From Spongilla lacustris (Eukaryota > Porifera > Demospongiae > Spongillida > Spongillidae): DNA of 64,000 nt. Within the stretch, counting starts at the first letter, position 1; the number at the start of each line of letters is the position of its first letter. Shown here one piece after another: positions 36,157 through 47,672 of the stretch. The stretch is from assembly GCA_949361645.1 (NCBI GenBank), contig OX442420.1:2959882-3023881 (forward strand), written 5' to 3'. Position numbers and translations under genes: made by a program. A model generated the notes under the pieces. The model ran no database searches. It was not told where the DNA came from and saw only the letters and a list, made by a program, of their open reading frames with translations.

Positions 36157-36551
36157 CTACAAGGCAGCCAACAGATGTGTCTGGACCATGCATCGATCGC
36201 ACTACAGCTGTAGCATATTCAGCAGCATCTTTTCTCTTGATCACTGTCTGCCTCTGCTGCACAATAACCTGCTGTGGTTTCTGTCGTGACAGCAGAAATG
36301 ATGAAAGTGGACTGGGCACGTGTTGCTGCTATCTTCTAGTAATCCTGCTTTTCTTGGTTATGCTTGCTTTATTGGCTTCATTCATTGCTGAGAATGTGGT
36401 GGTGTTCAAGGATATCGGCGGGTTAAATTGTGGAGAAGTCACGCGGCCATCTTTCATTTCTGCCATTCTGATTGATGTTGCAGTTGGCCTTATTGTTCTG
36501 ATTCTGCTCTTCTTCTGCTGCATCAAATGCTGTGCCAAATTAGTGGATTAG
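36157..36551 (+). CDS. Last exon of the four-helix Cys-rich membrane protein, right copy
   Basis: Acceptor CACCTCAG; stop TAG at 36549-36551. Encodes about 131 residues with three hydrophobic segments: one around AASFLLITVCLCCTITCCGF, one around CCCYLLVILLFLVMLALLAS, and one around ISAILIDVAVGLIVLILLFF. The Cys-rich CCIKCCAKLVD end follows. With the helix in the preceding exon this makes four. A short loop with an N-C-G motif (GGLNCGEVTRP) joins helices three and four. I do not recognise a named family; small four-helix Cys-rich membrane proteins are varied. This is the only copy whose 3' half is intact in the window. Confidence 0.7.
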
Positions 36552-37199
36552 TATGTGTTGAAGTGATTTTTGTAGATTGAATTTGAATGTTTTTATAACT
36601 TGTATTTGTGATATTTAGGATTGCGTGCAAGACTTTAACTGACTTTGTACATTCATTTTTGGCTGCTATGATAAAAGATTGAAATAATAACATTCATTCA
36701 ATAATGGTGTAATTTGGTACATTTAGCATTGAATGAAAAGTATCTGTTACTCAAATCAAAATTGACCCATTGTCTATGAGAGGTTTACTTATGGGCTCTT
36801 ATCTCACTTCCCAGTTGTGGATAAGAGCATCTGCTGGTTCAACCTTGACACTTAAGTGTTACATTCCTTAATGAGTTTTATTGTTTGCATGTGGAAGCAT
36901 GGTGGCCTAGGGAATCCAGCATGGAATGTGGGCAATGGGAACATTGTGATCCTCCTGATGTATATAAGCCAAGCCACCATTTGAGAACTGATTTGGTTCA
37001 AAGTGGAGGCCAAGACCTTTTGAGGTGACATAACAGCCACTGAAGACATGTTAAACAGGGCATGAAATTGTAAATCTTGAGGTCAAAGTGCCTTTTGCTG
37101 CATAGGTAAACATAAGATATGAGTTGAACAGGATGTGATTGGGGCCATATTGAAATGAACAAACATAGGCAATACAACCAGTTGGGGTATGAACGCAGA

Positions 37200-37451
37200 T
37201 CAGGGCTTAGTTGGGCCTATTTCCATAAGAGATTGTCTCTGAGACAAGCAGTTTTGGACATCACTGTCAAAAAGCTCTAAGAAAGGGATGGTGGCAAGAT
37301 TAGCTAGTGGAGGAGCATTAATGCTACTGATGCTTACTTCCTCTAGCTCAAGCATGAGTTGTTTAGCTAATGAGAAATAAAGATGGCAAAAGTTGAAGTC
37401 ACTTATCAGGATCCCTAAGATTTCAAAGTTTGGCTGGTGGAACTGCTTCAT
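37200..37451 (-). pseudogene. Possible endonuclease-domain relic of a non-LTR element
   Basis: A minus frame contains NFEILGILISDFNFCHLYF, reminiscent of the GDFN motif of exonuclease/endonuclease/phosphatase domains, followed by a segment resembling the downstream Q-x-x-x-x-x-T region. The Gly of GDFN is Ser here and no other motif is convincing. Flanks 36560-37190 and 37460-38280 show nothing supportable. Confidence 0.25.
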
Positions 37452-38281
37452 TGAGAGTAGGAATAGGCTTCAGTAAAAAAAAAACATCACATTTAGGTAT
37501 GGTGACATGAATGGTACCAGCATAGAGGTAGGAAGAGTAATTACCATTCTAGAAGAAAGGTGCCCCTCTATTTGTGATGCTTTTGATCTCACTATATTTC
37601 GCAACTCCAATCACTTTTTTAATGTAGCAGAAATAGGAATCGTGCCTGTAATGACACAAGGTAATCAGAGCTTATATGGGTCAATTTGGTAGAGTCCAGT
37701 GGCAATTGGGGACCTGTAGCTGAGTACAAACTCTCGCAGCTTACGGGCATTTCTTCTCTTTATGATATGGCATATATTAATCTTGTGCTCATCCGAGCCA
37801 CATGTAGTGTCAGAGTTCTGCTGTCATTTGGCAAAACAGTTCTCCTTGTAAGACTTACGTAAATGTTTAGAGTACCAAGTGTAATGTGTATTAGTGTTAT
37901 ATATATAATAATCATATATAATTATAATATTGTGTCACATGCTAAGTATAAATATTTTGTTTTAGATAGATTATGCATTCTGTACCTCGCTTATTATTAC
38001 AATAATGATGACTGATGCATTCATTTATTCTGTACATGTAACTTGCTATTGCCATTCAATAATCCAATACCAATTACTCATTTCCTAAAATGATACAGAA
38101 AGCATGAACTGGATAAGAAGCTTAGGAGGGAATACAAAGAACAATTAGAAAGGTTAAGCATGTTTCATTTTCACCTTTAGAAATATAAATTCATGTATTT
38201 ATTGTTAATACAATACATGTAGTAACATTTTACTATACTAACTATGACCTACTCACAACTGTTTATTTAAAAAAACTAAGA

Positions 38282-38900
38282 CTAAAAGTCACAAGATGTA
38301 GTTGGTGAGACACGTCTGGCCAATATTGCCCTGGCATTCTGCCTCATAAGGATGAGGCTAAGGTGACTGTAGATGGTTGATGTAACCTCAATAAGAGGTC
38401 GACATAGCTGGGTGGTCATCTTTTTAGACAGTTTAGTCAGCACATCAATAGCTTCATTGCCCCAACCCCCACAACCATAGGGATGCATGACCATCCTCTA
38501 AGGGCACATGCCTCGTCATTTGCAGAGTTCTTGGATTCCTCTCCCATCTCAGCTGCATGACCACAGGTTTGAGCCGCTTCTTGTAAAAATTGCAAATTTA
38601 GCGGATTGATCACCTTTATGTCAAATGCAGCTGGGCGGGAGAGGGACCAGTTTGGCACTAGGATGTCTGCTGGTCTAGATTGATCCTTAGGAAGAATGCC
38701 ACTTCCTTTTTCAATTTGTGGGGACAGGCATGCCTTGTTGCAGAAGTCGGCAATGCAGTCTCTGAGCAGGTTGTGTCTAGTTATCATATCACCTCCAGAA
38801 CGGCAAGTAAGCATGTGATGTCCCCAAGCATCCATGTTGTGATGACAAAGCGGGCATGGAGTGCCATCAGGTGTCAAAGGAAGGCCAAGCCACCATATTT
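38282..38900 (-). pseudogene. Retroelement C-terminal fragment (best preserved of three)
   Basis: A minus frame reads WWLGLP upstream, then PCPLCHHNMDAWGHHMLTC (C-x2-C...H...C), then GGDMITRHNLLRDCIADFC, then SRPADILVPNWSLSRPAAFD and IKVINPLNLQFLQEA. A frame change near 38470-38490 leads into GCGGWGNEAIDVLTKLSKK and the expected C-terminal helix. The Cys-His motif plus a P-A-D / A-F-D domain suggests the DNA-binding and nuclease-like C terminus of a retroelement. The reverse transcriptase part is absent (5' truncation is usual for such elements). Confidence 0.7.
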
Positions 38901-39261
38901 ATACATCACATTACACAAGAGAATAGCATCAATCATATAATCTGATATCAAGTGACAAAAACTCAATTCTACTATATCACTTTTTGGTTGCAATTGAAAC
39001 TGAGCTAGTTTTCTTCACTCTTCTCAGTGATCATGTGCCTTTGAGGGAACACTATACCATTGGATATGCAGATGCAAAGGTCAAATAAAAGTCTCTTTTG
39101 TGGTAAATGTAGCTTGTTCTGTTCGACATATTGTCATATAAATAGAAAACAATATATAGGTGAGCCACAGTTAATACTGCCATTCTCTCTTCAGCTGAGG
39201 AAGAAATAAAGTGACTCTTTCCTGAGCTTCTATTATATCTTAGAATGAAAAACCTCTGTCT

Positions 39262-39287
39262 GGGGGGGGGGGGGGGGGGGGGGGGGG
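39262..39287. repeat. Poly-G tract (26 G)
   Basis: Uninterrupted G run. 38940-40600 otherwise shows no supportable gene. Confidence 0.95.
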
Positions 39288-40615
39288 TTCTTGCAAACAT
39301 ATGGAGGATGTGTTTCTTATCCTGTTGTTAAGTTGTTAATTGTGTGCATTCCAGTAGAGCGGTTGTATGTAATATGTAATTACCTGTTGTCCAGTTACTA
39401 CAAGTATGTCTAGTGTACCAGATTGCATATTCGAATTCATTAACGGGTTATATAATAAATGCATGCAGCTTGCAACGGGTATCAATTAAAGAAAAATGCC
39501 TGGTTTGTGGTGTGTATAATGCGCATCCAGGTACATGTATATGGATTTCACTAAGTGATCTGATAAGCTGCTTATACCTTATCATACCCTCGGGACATTG
39601 ACATTATAGCTTCAAACACTTTATCTAAACTGATCTCAAGTTTAATTAGTTGAAAAAACAAATAGCTGCATTTGTATTTAGTAAATGTCACAATGGACTA
39701 TTCGGGCACTTAAGTTACATGTAACTGCAAATTTATATGACCTGGTATTAGTTACAGATTTATATTATACCTGTGCTCAATACACATACACAACACATCA
39801 TAGCTTTACACCTGTACTGCCTACTCTGCTTCCCACAGCTAGGGTGGTTTGAGGGAGTACAGGTCCCCCACCCCCTTTTTTTAACCTTTCCCACATATAC
39901 TTCTCATTAGCATACACTTAGATAACTAAGTCATACACAGAGTATAGCGACTAGAGATCCCATGCACCATATAAAATGCATGCAGATGCATTCATGATAA
40001 TAGTTGCATACAAAATAATTGGGATTTAGTGAAGTGGTGTAGGTGTAAAATCAACTACATTGCACACCTTGTGTTTCATCAAAAGTTCCATGTGATGTGT
40101 ACCATTGGCAGTGGAGAACTATGGGGCCTGGGAACCAGAGACATTAAAGGCCTTCTCGCAGGTGGCTTCACGGTTAGCCATTCGTGGTAACACCCCCAAG
40201 TCTAAGGTGGTAGCTGAGCTATATGGCTACCTCAGCCTGTTATTGATTAGAGCTAAAGCTCGATTAATATAATCTTCGTTCGCTCCTATCCCCAATCAAC
40301 CCAACAGGACAGTTAATTGTGCATGTAATTATTTGTGTGTGTAATGACCAGAAATCATTTAGGTGTAATTTGAAAGTCAGCTGTGCTGCAATACAATCAG
40401 TTTATTCTTTTAAGACTGTGATGGACCCTTTCCTTGAATTTTAGCCATTTATATTGTCATTTCTTCCCTTCATGCAATGCAAGTTCTTTTGTTTGTATAA
40501 TTGTATTCAATCCAATATGTACCAAATTACAGCATTATCAAATAAACATGTTCTATTATCAAAGCAGCCAAACTCAGCTAAATTACTGCACTATGTGTAC
40601 ATCTTCATCAACATA

Positions 40616-42316
40616 CTATTTTTCTGGCAAACATCTGAGGCACCAGAAAGCAGTTACAGCAAGGCCAATTGCAACATCAAGCAGAATGGTAGAAATTATG
40701 GATGGATTTGCAGCTTCTCCACAATGTAACTTCCTGACAGATATGAACACCATGAAATTCACACCACCTACTGTTATCACTAAAGCAGATCTAAATATTT
40801 TAATCAGGATATTTTTAAAACTGCGGCACCAAGCATCCGAGCGACTTTCATCATTTGTGCTCTTTTCAGAGGGCCAGATACACAAAGTGGTGATGAGCAG
40901 AATACAGTGGTGTTCACTGAAAGAAGGGAAAAATGCAATAATGCACATTTTTGATTTTATCTCATGAATGGTATATAATTATATCATGCCAATTACATTT
41001 TTAGATTCAGCATCTACTTATGAACAGAGTACATTTGCTTTAATTCAATTATAACTTGTAAACAAAACAATGCACCATAGTAAACCACTGCTGGTCAGGT
41101 TGGATGTTCAAGGCTATAACTCCTCTATACTTTGTAGTTAAGCTACCAAATTTTTTTTGTATGTACCCAATACAGGTGAGTACCTATAGTGTTGTGGTGA
41201 GCTCTTAAGTCTCACTCGCTGTGGAGATCGGTAGGAAAGTATCGCTTTTCGGAGGGAGGCGTGGTCTTCGTATGAATTCGGACAAATTAGTTTGACTTAA
41301 GAATTAAAATTAACTTTTTCTTAATGAGAGGTCTCTGGGGTATCCATATAATTTATAATAAATTTTTGGCAGCTTGCTATCGGCATTAAACAATCCATGA
41401 AATACTAAAAATCGTTACATCAAAAGCCATTTTTCAACCGTTTTTAGGATTTCTCCGTATATCATTGTAAAAATGTAGCAAAGAATCATAGTATTTGCGT
41501 TTGTAAGCACTGTACGTAACTTTTAAAAGTATTTCTACGTGTAGAATACTCGATAGAATAAGTACAAATGCAAATATCATGATTATGTGCTACACGTTTA
41601 CTACCATATACGGAGAAATCCTAAAAACGGTTGAAAAATGGCTTTCGATGTAAAGCATTTCATGGATTGTTTAATGCCGATAGCAAGCTGCCAAAAATTT
41701 ATTACCCCAGAGACCTCTCATTTAGAAAAAGTCAATTTTAATTCTTAAGTCAAACTAATTTGTCCGAATTCATACGAAGACCACGTATCATAAGTAGATG
41801 CTGAATCTAAAAATGTAATTGGCATGATACAATTATATACCATTCATGAGATAAAATCAAAAATGTGCATTATTGCATTTTTCCCCTCTTTCGGTGAACA
41901 CCACTGTAGATGCTGCTGCATATGTCCCAGCTGCTGCATGATTGATAGCTGAAGAGCATGGTTCTGTTGTATGGTGCCTGGTTGCTGAGGTGTAAATAAG
42001 TGAGTGTAAAAGGTACTTGCATGAAGAATAATATACACAGTCAGTCACGTACACAAAAATTAAGCTAGTCTGTGATTTACAACATGCTTATGTATGACAA
42101 AACAAGCAGCAATCAGAAATTACCTCGAAATTTTTTCCCCTTATTTTTGCATAAATGTTTTAAACTATATATTACTGTCCGAATTTTCGTTAACAAAACA
42201 TTATGTTAAAAGGTATATTCCAACCTGTTGCTACGATCGCAGCAATAGGTGATGCCACCAAGTAAAACAGCATGAGCACAAGTGGAGGAGTCAAGCAGCA
42301 ACAACAACAATATGAC
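40616..42316 (-). pseudogene. Third copy of the four-helix membrane protein gene, split by a transposon
   Basis: On minus: helix-one exon 42316-42225 (92 bases, nine fewer than the other copies; acceptor CCCAG, donor GTTGG) with a CCCCC cluster and LVLMLFYLVASPIAAIVAT. The last exon starts at 41984 (acceptor CACCTCAG) and reads ATRHHTTEPCSSA ... AAAS, then is interrupted by the element 40905-41906. It resumes at 40904 with ILLITTLCIW, later KLHCGEAANPSIISTILLDV, and a stop at 40616. The frame on the two sides of the insertion is consistent, so the element seems the main lesion. Helix three is less hydrophobic than in the right copy, so decay had time to act. Confidence 0.7.
40905..41906. mobile_element. 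1.0 kb palindromic element inserted at TA (Tc1/mariner-like MITE)
   Basis: Ends read CAGTGGTGTTCAC and its reverse complement, flanked on both sides by TA (40903-40904 and 41907-41908). The long arms pair (40905-41023 with 41787-41906; 41261-41475 with 41595-41785). The arms differ by an extra segment of about 230 bases at 41024-41260. TA duplication and a CAGTG start suit the Tc1/mariner superfamily; no transposase is present. Confidence 0.8.
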
Positions 42317-42574
42317 CTGGGATGGAGATAAATGAGGCAATGAGCACATCTTTAAAACACACATCACCTTGAGGCAAGATAAACATTTTTAAAATGACTA
42401 CCATCAATTTTGCTGCCGGGTTAATTCACATTAGATCGTGAGATCGCACTACAAAATTTTGTACGAACAAAGTAGGCCGTTGGCATTGCTGCCTCTGCAC
42501 TTCACGTGATAATTCGCCATTTTCGCTTTGATGCCAGCCATATATTGCAAGTACATGTACGTAGTAACCAGAAT

Positions 42575-42720
42575 TTTAAGTTGGGGAGGGGGGGGGGGGA
42601 GAGAATAGCAGAAGGTAGGGTAGGGGGTAAGCGTGGAAGGGGGCTATGCCCCCTCCCGCCTCAGCTAGGGGGTATATGGGAGCGTTGTAAGCTCCCCCAT
42701 TGTGGTCTGGGGCAAAGAAG
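42575..42720. repeat. G-rich dispersed repeat, copy 1
   Basis: Shares GCTAGGGGGTAT, GGGAGCG-TGTAAGCTCCC and GTCTGGGGC with 52545-52675 in the same orientation. The ORF frames over it are shadows. 42720-43830 otherwise holds only a G tract. Confidence 0.7.
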
Positions 42721-43416
42721 CTATGCAAGTTCCACATTGTTAAGCTTCAGAAAGATCAGAAATTTCATTCATTACGTATTTGCCTTCTCTGCCAAATTCA
42801 ATCAAAAAAGCACGGAATGTTATGCTTTCCAGTCCCCCAAACTGCGCATGTGCACAAGCATTTGTATTATTCCCCAGGCAAATGTGTAAGGTGTAATGTA
42901 CTGAACTTATATTGACTTCATTCCAGTGGGTTGAGCAATCAATAACATTTTTTCTTGGTTGTCCTTTTGTATACTCAAGTTATCCCTAAATCGTAGTAGC
43001 CTTTTCCCTCAACACTTCTAAATGTTAACAAAGTCAAAAGAATTATTCGTTTGGATAGATTCCCCCTTGTTGCCAGTTCACTGCCATGCACGATCAGCTT
43101 CGGTCTGAATTACATGCTTGTGTACCTTTTTTCTTCAAGAACATCTCATTCAATGCCTTTAAAAATTATAATAAAAATGAGCCAAAAACACTTTACAAAC
43201 TTCTGACGGTTTATGTCCACTACAGGTGACAGAGTCATTCAAGGGATAGTATAATGGAGATAGCTAGCAGGCCAGCGCATACAACTGACACAGACAATGG
43301 GCATGTACATGTACACTGATGTGTGGGTTCAAGTTCCAAATATTTGGTATGTTCAACCTCCTATTAGGGCAATACGATTGAATCCATTAAATTCATATTT
43401 AGGATCAGCTTGTTAC

Positions 43417-43435
43417 GGGGGGGGGGGGGGGGGGG
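43417..43435. repeat. Poly-G tract (19 G)
   Basis: Uninterrupted G run. Confidence 0.95.
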
Positions 43436-43837
43436 AGGGTAGGGCATACGCCACTTCCTCCCCCTCCCCCACCCACATCCATGACTATATTTCTCTCATT
43501 CCTTATCCTTACCCTTTATTGTAAATACATTTCTGTTGCAAATGCATTTATGTTCATTTTCACACTGACACTTTAACCTACTTTGCATAACATTGCAGTT
43601 CAACACCTCTGAAAAACAAAAATATTTAGGTGCATGTTCACAATGCAACCTTACTTGTATTGATCCCGATTTGGCCCAAGTAGGCTTTCATGAAATGAAT
43701 TTCTTTGGTAAATGCAATACGTTTGTGGTGTATTCTAATACCTAATCGTATACTGAATACACATTGTTGGATCTTTCTTCAAACGTTTGCATTGTATATA
43801 CATGTAAGCTACCTCTGTTAATAGAATTGGTGTACAA

Positions 43838-44795
43838 TTAAGCGCTCAGCTTGATTTATACATACAAAGACAAGGCAGAAACAAGCCTAATAAGATGATG
43901 GTGAAAGATATGGTCAACTCCTCAGTGCCAAGAGGGACTAAGAAGATAACACATGCCATTATACATGGCGTAAATCTGAAATTACAGGCTGAAATCTGAG
44001 ACAGACAATGACCATTCCTCTCACCATATATCTAAACAACCTAAAGCTGAGTTACCTAGCAATCTAAACAAATGGCATTAAAACAAATATATTTTGATAT
44101 AGTTGTGAACATTTATATATAACAATAAAAGCCACAGACATGGCAAACACAAACATTCACATACAAAGCCAGAACTTTATGTCACAACCAAGGTACATAT
44201 ACATGAGTATCCCACTGGAGAAGCAAATCCTCTCAGACTGAGGTCCAAGCATACCCTTTTCCTTGTCCAACAAATTGCATACCACCATTGATACACTATA
44301 ACACTTAGTTCTCCCAGATCTTGCCCGCTGTAGGTTGGCCCTGCCTTCCAAGAGCTCAGTGGTGAAACATGGATTGTCATACTATCACAGACATTTGAAA
44401 CAAGCAGACATTCAGAAAATGAGCACCCAACAAATTAAAAACACGGATAAATAGAGAATAAGCATCACGTGCTCCATGCTTTGACAATAGTTTCATCAGC
44501 TGTCTCGCCTGAAGAAGGAACTTATACCGTTCCGAAACCGGTCGCGTATGGAAGTGATTGAAACCCACAAAAGATCATCGGAGGAACTCTAAGAAAGATG
44601 GACGATAGGAAGCGTATGTTAAACATACTCATTGGTAGCGTGTATTTTTGTAATTTGTGCCTTATGTAAACGTTAAACCAATGGAATGCCAATCAAAACC
44701 TTCTTATACATTAAGCGCTCAGCTTGATTTATACATTTAAAAAAACTAGGCAGAAACAAGCCTAATAAGATGATGGTGAAAGGTTTGGTCAACCA
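43838..44795. repeat. Direct repeat pair bounding a 0.8 kb segment
   Basis: ATTAAGCGCTCAGCTTGATT and about 60 following bases (AGGCAGAAACAAGCCTAATA ... GGTCAAC) occur at 43838-43920 and again at 44711-44795. The second copy abuts the broken end of the gypsy element. The enclosed segment holds hammerhead-like motif A. The layout resembles a small non-autonomous retroelement with terminal direct repeats; no ORF is convincing. Confidence 0.6.
44506..44546 (+). ncRNA. Hammerhead-ribozyme-like motif A (minimal type I)
   Basis: Order on plus: CGC (stem I), CTGAAGA (core CUGANGA, 44509-44515), A, GGAAC-loop-GTTCC (stem II, 44517-44533), GAAA (44534-44537), AC-CG-GT (two-pair stem III), C at 44543 (cleavage position), GCG (stem I). 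All pairs are complementary. One unpaired A between the core and stem II departs from the canonical motif. Small stem III hammerheads of this kind are known from Penelope-like elements and retrozymes. If real, it would cut its own transcript after C44543. Confidence 0.5.
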
Positions 44796-44799
44796 TAAG

Positions 44800-45603
44800 C
44801 CCTACGAGGTTGAGGGGCCAAAAGGACCAAGAGGATGGTGCAACATTTTGCCATATCATATAAAGCACCCCGGCGATGAACTATCGTGAAGTTGTACTCT
44901 TCTAGTTTCTCCAGCCAGCGGGCCAGCTGACCTTCAGGCTCTTTAAAATTCCGCACCCAGACCAGCGAATTGTGGTCAGTTCTGAGAGTAAACTCCCTTC
45001 CCAGCAAGTAGTGTCAGAAGTGGTGAGCAAATTCCACGACTGCCAATAACTCCTTCCGAGTCACGCAATATCGCCTCTCAGGTCGGCTCAATGAGCGACT
45101 GGCATACGCAGTAACCACTTCAGAGCCATCATCCTTCACCTGCAACAGTACAGCTCCATGATGCCAGTATCACTGGCGTCCGTGCCCAGCACGAATCTCC
45201 TACTATAGTCTGGGTAGGAAAGGACATGGGAAGAGACCAAACATGCACGCAATTTATCAAAGGCATGCTGACACTCTATGGTCCATTCACAATTGCTATT
45301 CTTCTCAGTGAGACGCTGAAGTGGTCCAGCAATGGCTGCAAAATTTGTCACGAATCGTCTGTATAGTAGTTCGCGAGTCCTAGAAATTGCTGCACTTCTC
45401 GTCGGGACTGTGGGGTGGGCCATGCATTGTGCAACTGCCTCCGTTTTGCTCGGGTCGGTGGTGATTCCCTCGGCTGACACAATATGTCCAAGAAAGGCAA
45501 CACGTTTCTGGCAGAGACGGCACTTTCCTGGTTTCAGCTTCAGCCCCGCCCCCCGGAGCTCTGCAAGAACGCCACCAATATTGGACAGGTCAGTGGTCTG
45601 CAA
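44800..45603 (-). pseudogene. Ty3/gypsy RT thumb and RNase H
   Basis: Minus frames read LKLKPGKCRLCQKRVAFLGH, SAEGITTDPSKTEAV, then CQHAFDKLRACLVSS and VLGTDASDTGIM (the RNase H active-site Asp segment), then LGREFTLRTDHNSLVWVRNF. One TGA stop separates the two RNase H pieces near 45010, and the last residues are scrambled relative to the usual end. Confidence 0.85.
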
Positions 45604-46242
45604 AAGATGTCCCTACTACCATAATATCCTCGAAGTACACAAGGCAGGAAGACCATCTCAGACCACTCAGAACTCGGTCCATTAGCCGCTGGAAAGTGGC
45701 GGGTGCGTTGCATAGCCCGAAAGGCATTACACGAAATTGGAATAACTGATCCTTCCGGTGTGGTGAACGCCGTCTTGGGTTGGTCGTTCTCAGCAACCAC
45801 TAGCAAGATCCAGCGTCGAGAAGTATTTCTACCCGACAAGAGTGTCCAGTGTATCGTCCACTCGCGGTAGCGGGTACGCGTCCTTCCGTGTGACTTCATT
45901 TACCTTCCTGTAGTCGATAGAAAATCTGGTCGACCCATCCTTCTTCTTTGCGAGGACCACAGGTGAGGACCACGGGCTGTCCGAATGCTGAATGGCTCCT
46001 TGGTCTAGCATTTCTTGAATGAGTCGTTTCACTTCATCCCTGCGAGCCTGTGGAATGCGGCGAGGAAGGAGGTGGACTGGCTGAGCATCGCCAGTGTTGA
46101 TATGATGCTTCGTCACTGCGGTTCGACCCAGTTCACCGCTGCTGAGAGAGAACACATCAGAATATTCCATCAAAAGTGCATACAGCTGCTCCTTTTCAGC
46201 GTCACTGGTGTAGTTCCCAGATTCACACAACATATCTTCCAC
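45590..46242 (-). pseudogene. Ty3/gypsy reverse transcriptase core
   Basis: Reads LIQEMLDQGAIQHSDSPWSS, VLAKKKDGSTRFSIDYRKVN and VTRKDAYPLPRVDDTLDTL in one frame. After a frame change it reads FRVMPFGLCNAPATFQRLMD and CLVYFEDIMVVG. The polymerase box, normally Y-x-D-D, reads YFED, so one catalytic Asp is lost. Inactive. Confidence 0.9.
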
Positions 46243-46474
46243 AAGGTTGACTGGTCTTCCTGCGATAAATTAGACTTCTTACTAATTGCTGAGACATTGA
46301 CAGTGCAGTCGTCGTCGATAAGCTCCATCTTTGCCAAATGCACTCCTTTAATAAGAACGACCTCTTCATCGCGTGGGTTAAGTACTCGTACGGGAACCAG
46401 GTCATTTCTGTTGGGACATACCAACCCTCTATAGCAACAATCACTCCGAGCCGACTGGATACATCACTCTCAAC

Positions 46475-47305
46475 CAGGGTTGCCGAAAGTCAGGCCAGGG
46501 TCCGGCCTGTGACCTGAAGGTCAGGCCAGGGCTCCGGCCCGTGGCCTGAAAGGTCGACCCGAATGATACATTTATTAAATTTCATGTTAAAATTATTAAA
46601 TATTTATTTACAATCAATTAATTATAACACGACAAGTGAATGCTACTTCTCCTATAGATCCACTTGCATGGTGGAAATTGCACGACTCGCGTTTTCCAAG
46701 AATTTCTAAGCTTGCAATAAAGTACCGCTTGGCAATCCCTGCCTCATCTGCACCATCTGAGCGGGTATTTTCTAGAGCCAAGCTTATTCAACAGCGTCAA
46801 AGATGGAATCTTCTCCCTCAGCGACTGGAGGCGTGCATAATGCTTAAGCACAATGCATGGGTGCTGAGCAGTTAGATTAGTTACGTCTGGACCGGTCTCG
46901 GCGGTCTGGTTCATCTGCGCAACTTACTGATGTATGCGGCATAATCGTGTGACTGATTAAATAACAGTGATTGTATATACCATTTGGTTAGGGCAAATGT
47001 GAGGGCTAATTTGTGCAGACTTTCCTGCCCTCATCAGGAATACATTTGAGTTTGTATGTTGTTTTGTGACTTGTGTGTAGTTTAATCTGTATATACATGT
47101 AAAAAATATAATTAAAAATAATAATAAATATAATAAAATCTTGTGATAATATTATTCAAGTTTATTAAGTTTAATAATCTAACCACATCTTTAATAAGTG
47201 GCCTTTCAGGCCGGGTTCCGGCCTGAAGGTCACGCCAGATAGTCCGGCCTGAAAGGTCGGCCTGAAAGGTCGGCCTGAAAGGTCGGCCGGCCTTCGGCAA
47301 CCCTG
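46475..47305 (+). mobile_element. hAT element (CAGGGTTGCCGAA family) with exact 8-bp duplication
   Basis: Starts CAGGGTTGCCGAAAGTC and ends CTTCGGCAACCCTG. CTCTCAAC stands directly outside both ends (46467-46474 and 47306-47313). Subterminal GGCCTGAAAGGTC repeats crowd both ends. It sits inside the gypsy element and carries only the C-terminal piece of a transposase (46636-46875), so it is a deletion derivative. Confidence 0.92.
46636..46875 (+). CDS. hAT transposase C-terminal dimerisation domain (fragment)
   Basis: Seventy-nine codons from ATG to stop. Contains DPLAWWKLHDSRFPRISKLA, IPASSAPSERVFSRAKLIQQ and LEACIMLKHNAW. The W-W, SERVFS and L-x-N residues are those of the hATC dimerisation domain. 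The remaining transposase (zinc finger, catalytic core) is missing. It is in the orientation of the element and is probably not expressed as a working protein. Confidence 0.85.
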   Translation: MNATSPIDPLAWWKLHDSRFPRISKLAIKYRLAIPASSAPSERVFSRAKLIQQRQRWNLLPQRLEACIMLKHNAWVLSS

Positions 47306-47313
47306 CTCTCAAC

Positions 47314-47672
47314 GAACCATGTACCCCCGGTAGCTCCACTTGTCTGCTTCACCATCAGCTCCATTTCACTGCCTGGCGGCACCACAATTTTCTCCGCAGT
47401 CAACAGCCCGACAGCCTCCCCGAGGGCAGCTGCAGTGTGAGAGCTAGGGCGGCACTGGATCTGCACATATGGACCGTCACGTGGAAAAGCCAGGAGCTTT
47501 CTACTGCAGTCGATCAGACATTTATGCTCTTCTATGAAATCCAGCCCGAGGATGGCTTCGTGAACGGTGAGGTCACTGGTAACAATGAGTATCACATCCA
47601 ATGGCACCTTCCAGCCTTCCAGAAACACCTGAAATTTCCCGAAGCCCCTCACAGACAATGGGGAACCGTTGA
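47314..47672 (-). pseudogene. Ty3/gypsy protease downstream part
   Basis: A minus frame contains KVPLDVILIVTSDLTVHEAI and LGLDFIEEHKCLID, typical of the half of the retroviral-type protease after the active site (ILGxDFL). It is continuous with the active-site part beyond the element at 47673-48628. Confidence 0.8.

Larger units (their letters stand above)
31400..36213. repeat. Right arm of large imperfect inverted duplication
   Basis: Reverse-complement partner of 1-5580. It lacks the piggyBac-like MITE and the 2740-3440 segment, and has its own insertion at about 33577-34360. Beyond the membrane-protein and retroelement pieces listed separately, 31560-32100, 32560-33300 and 34360-35700 show no other gene. 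Confidence 0.85.

Noticed and set aside
40434..40967. 177-codon plus ORF
   Set aside because: Antisense to the third membrane-protein copy and it enters the palindromic element.
45332..46434. Plus ORFs of 117 and 139 codons
   Set aside because: Antisense shadows of the gypsy reverse transcriptase.
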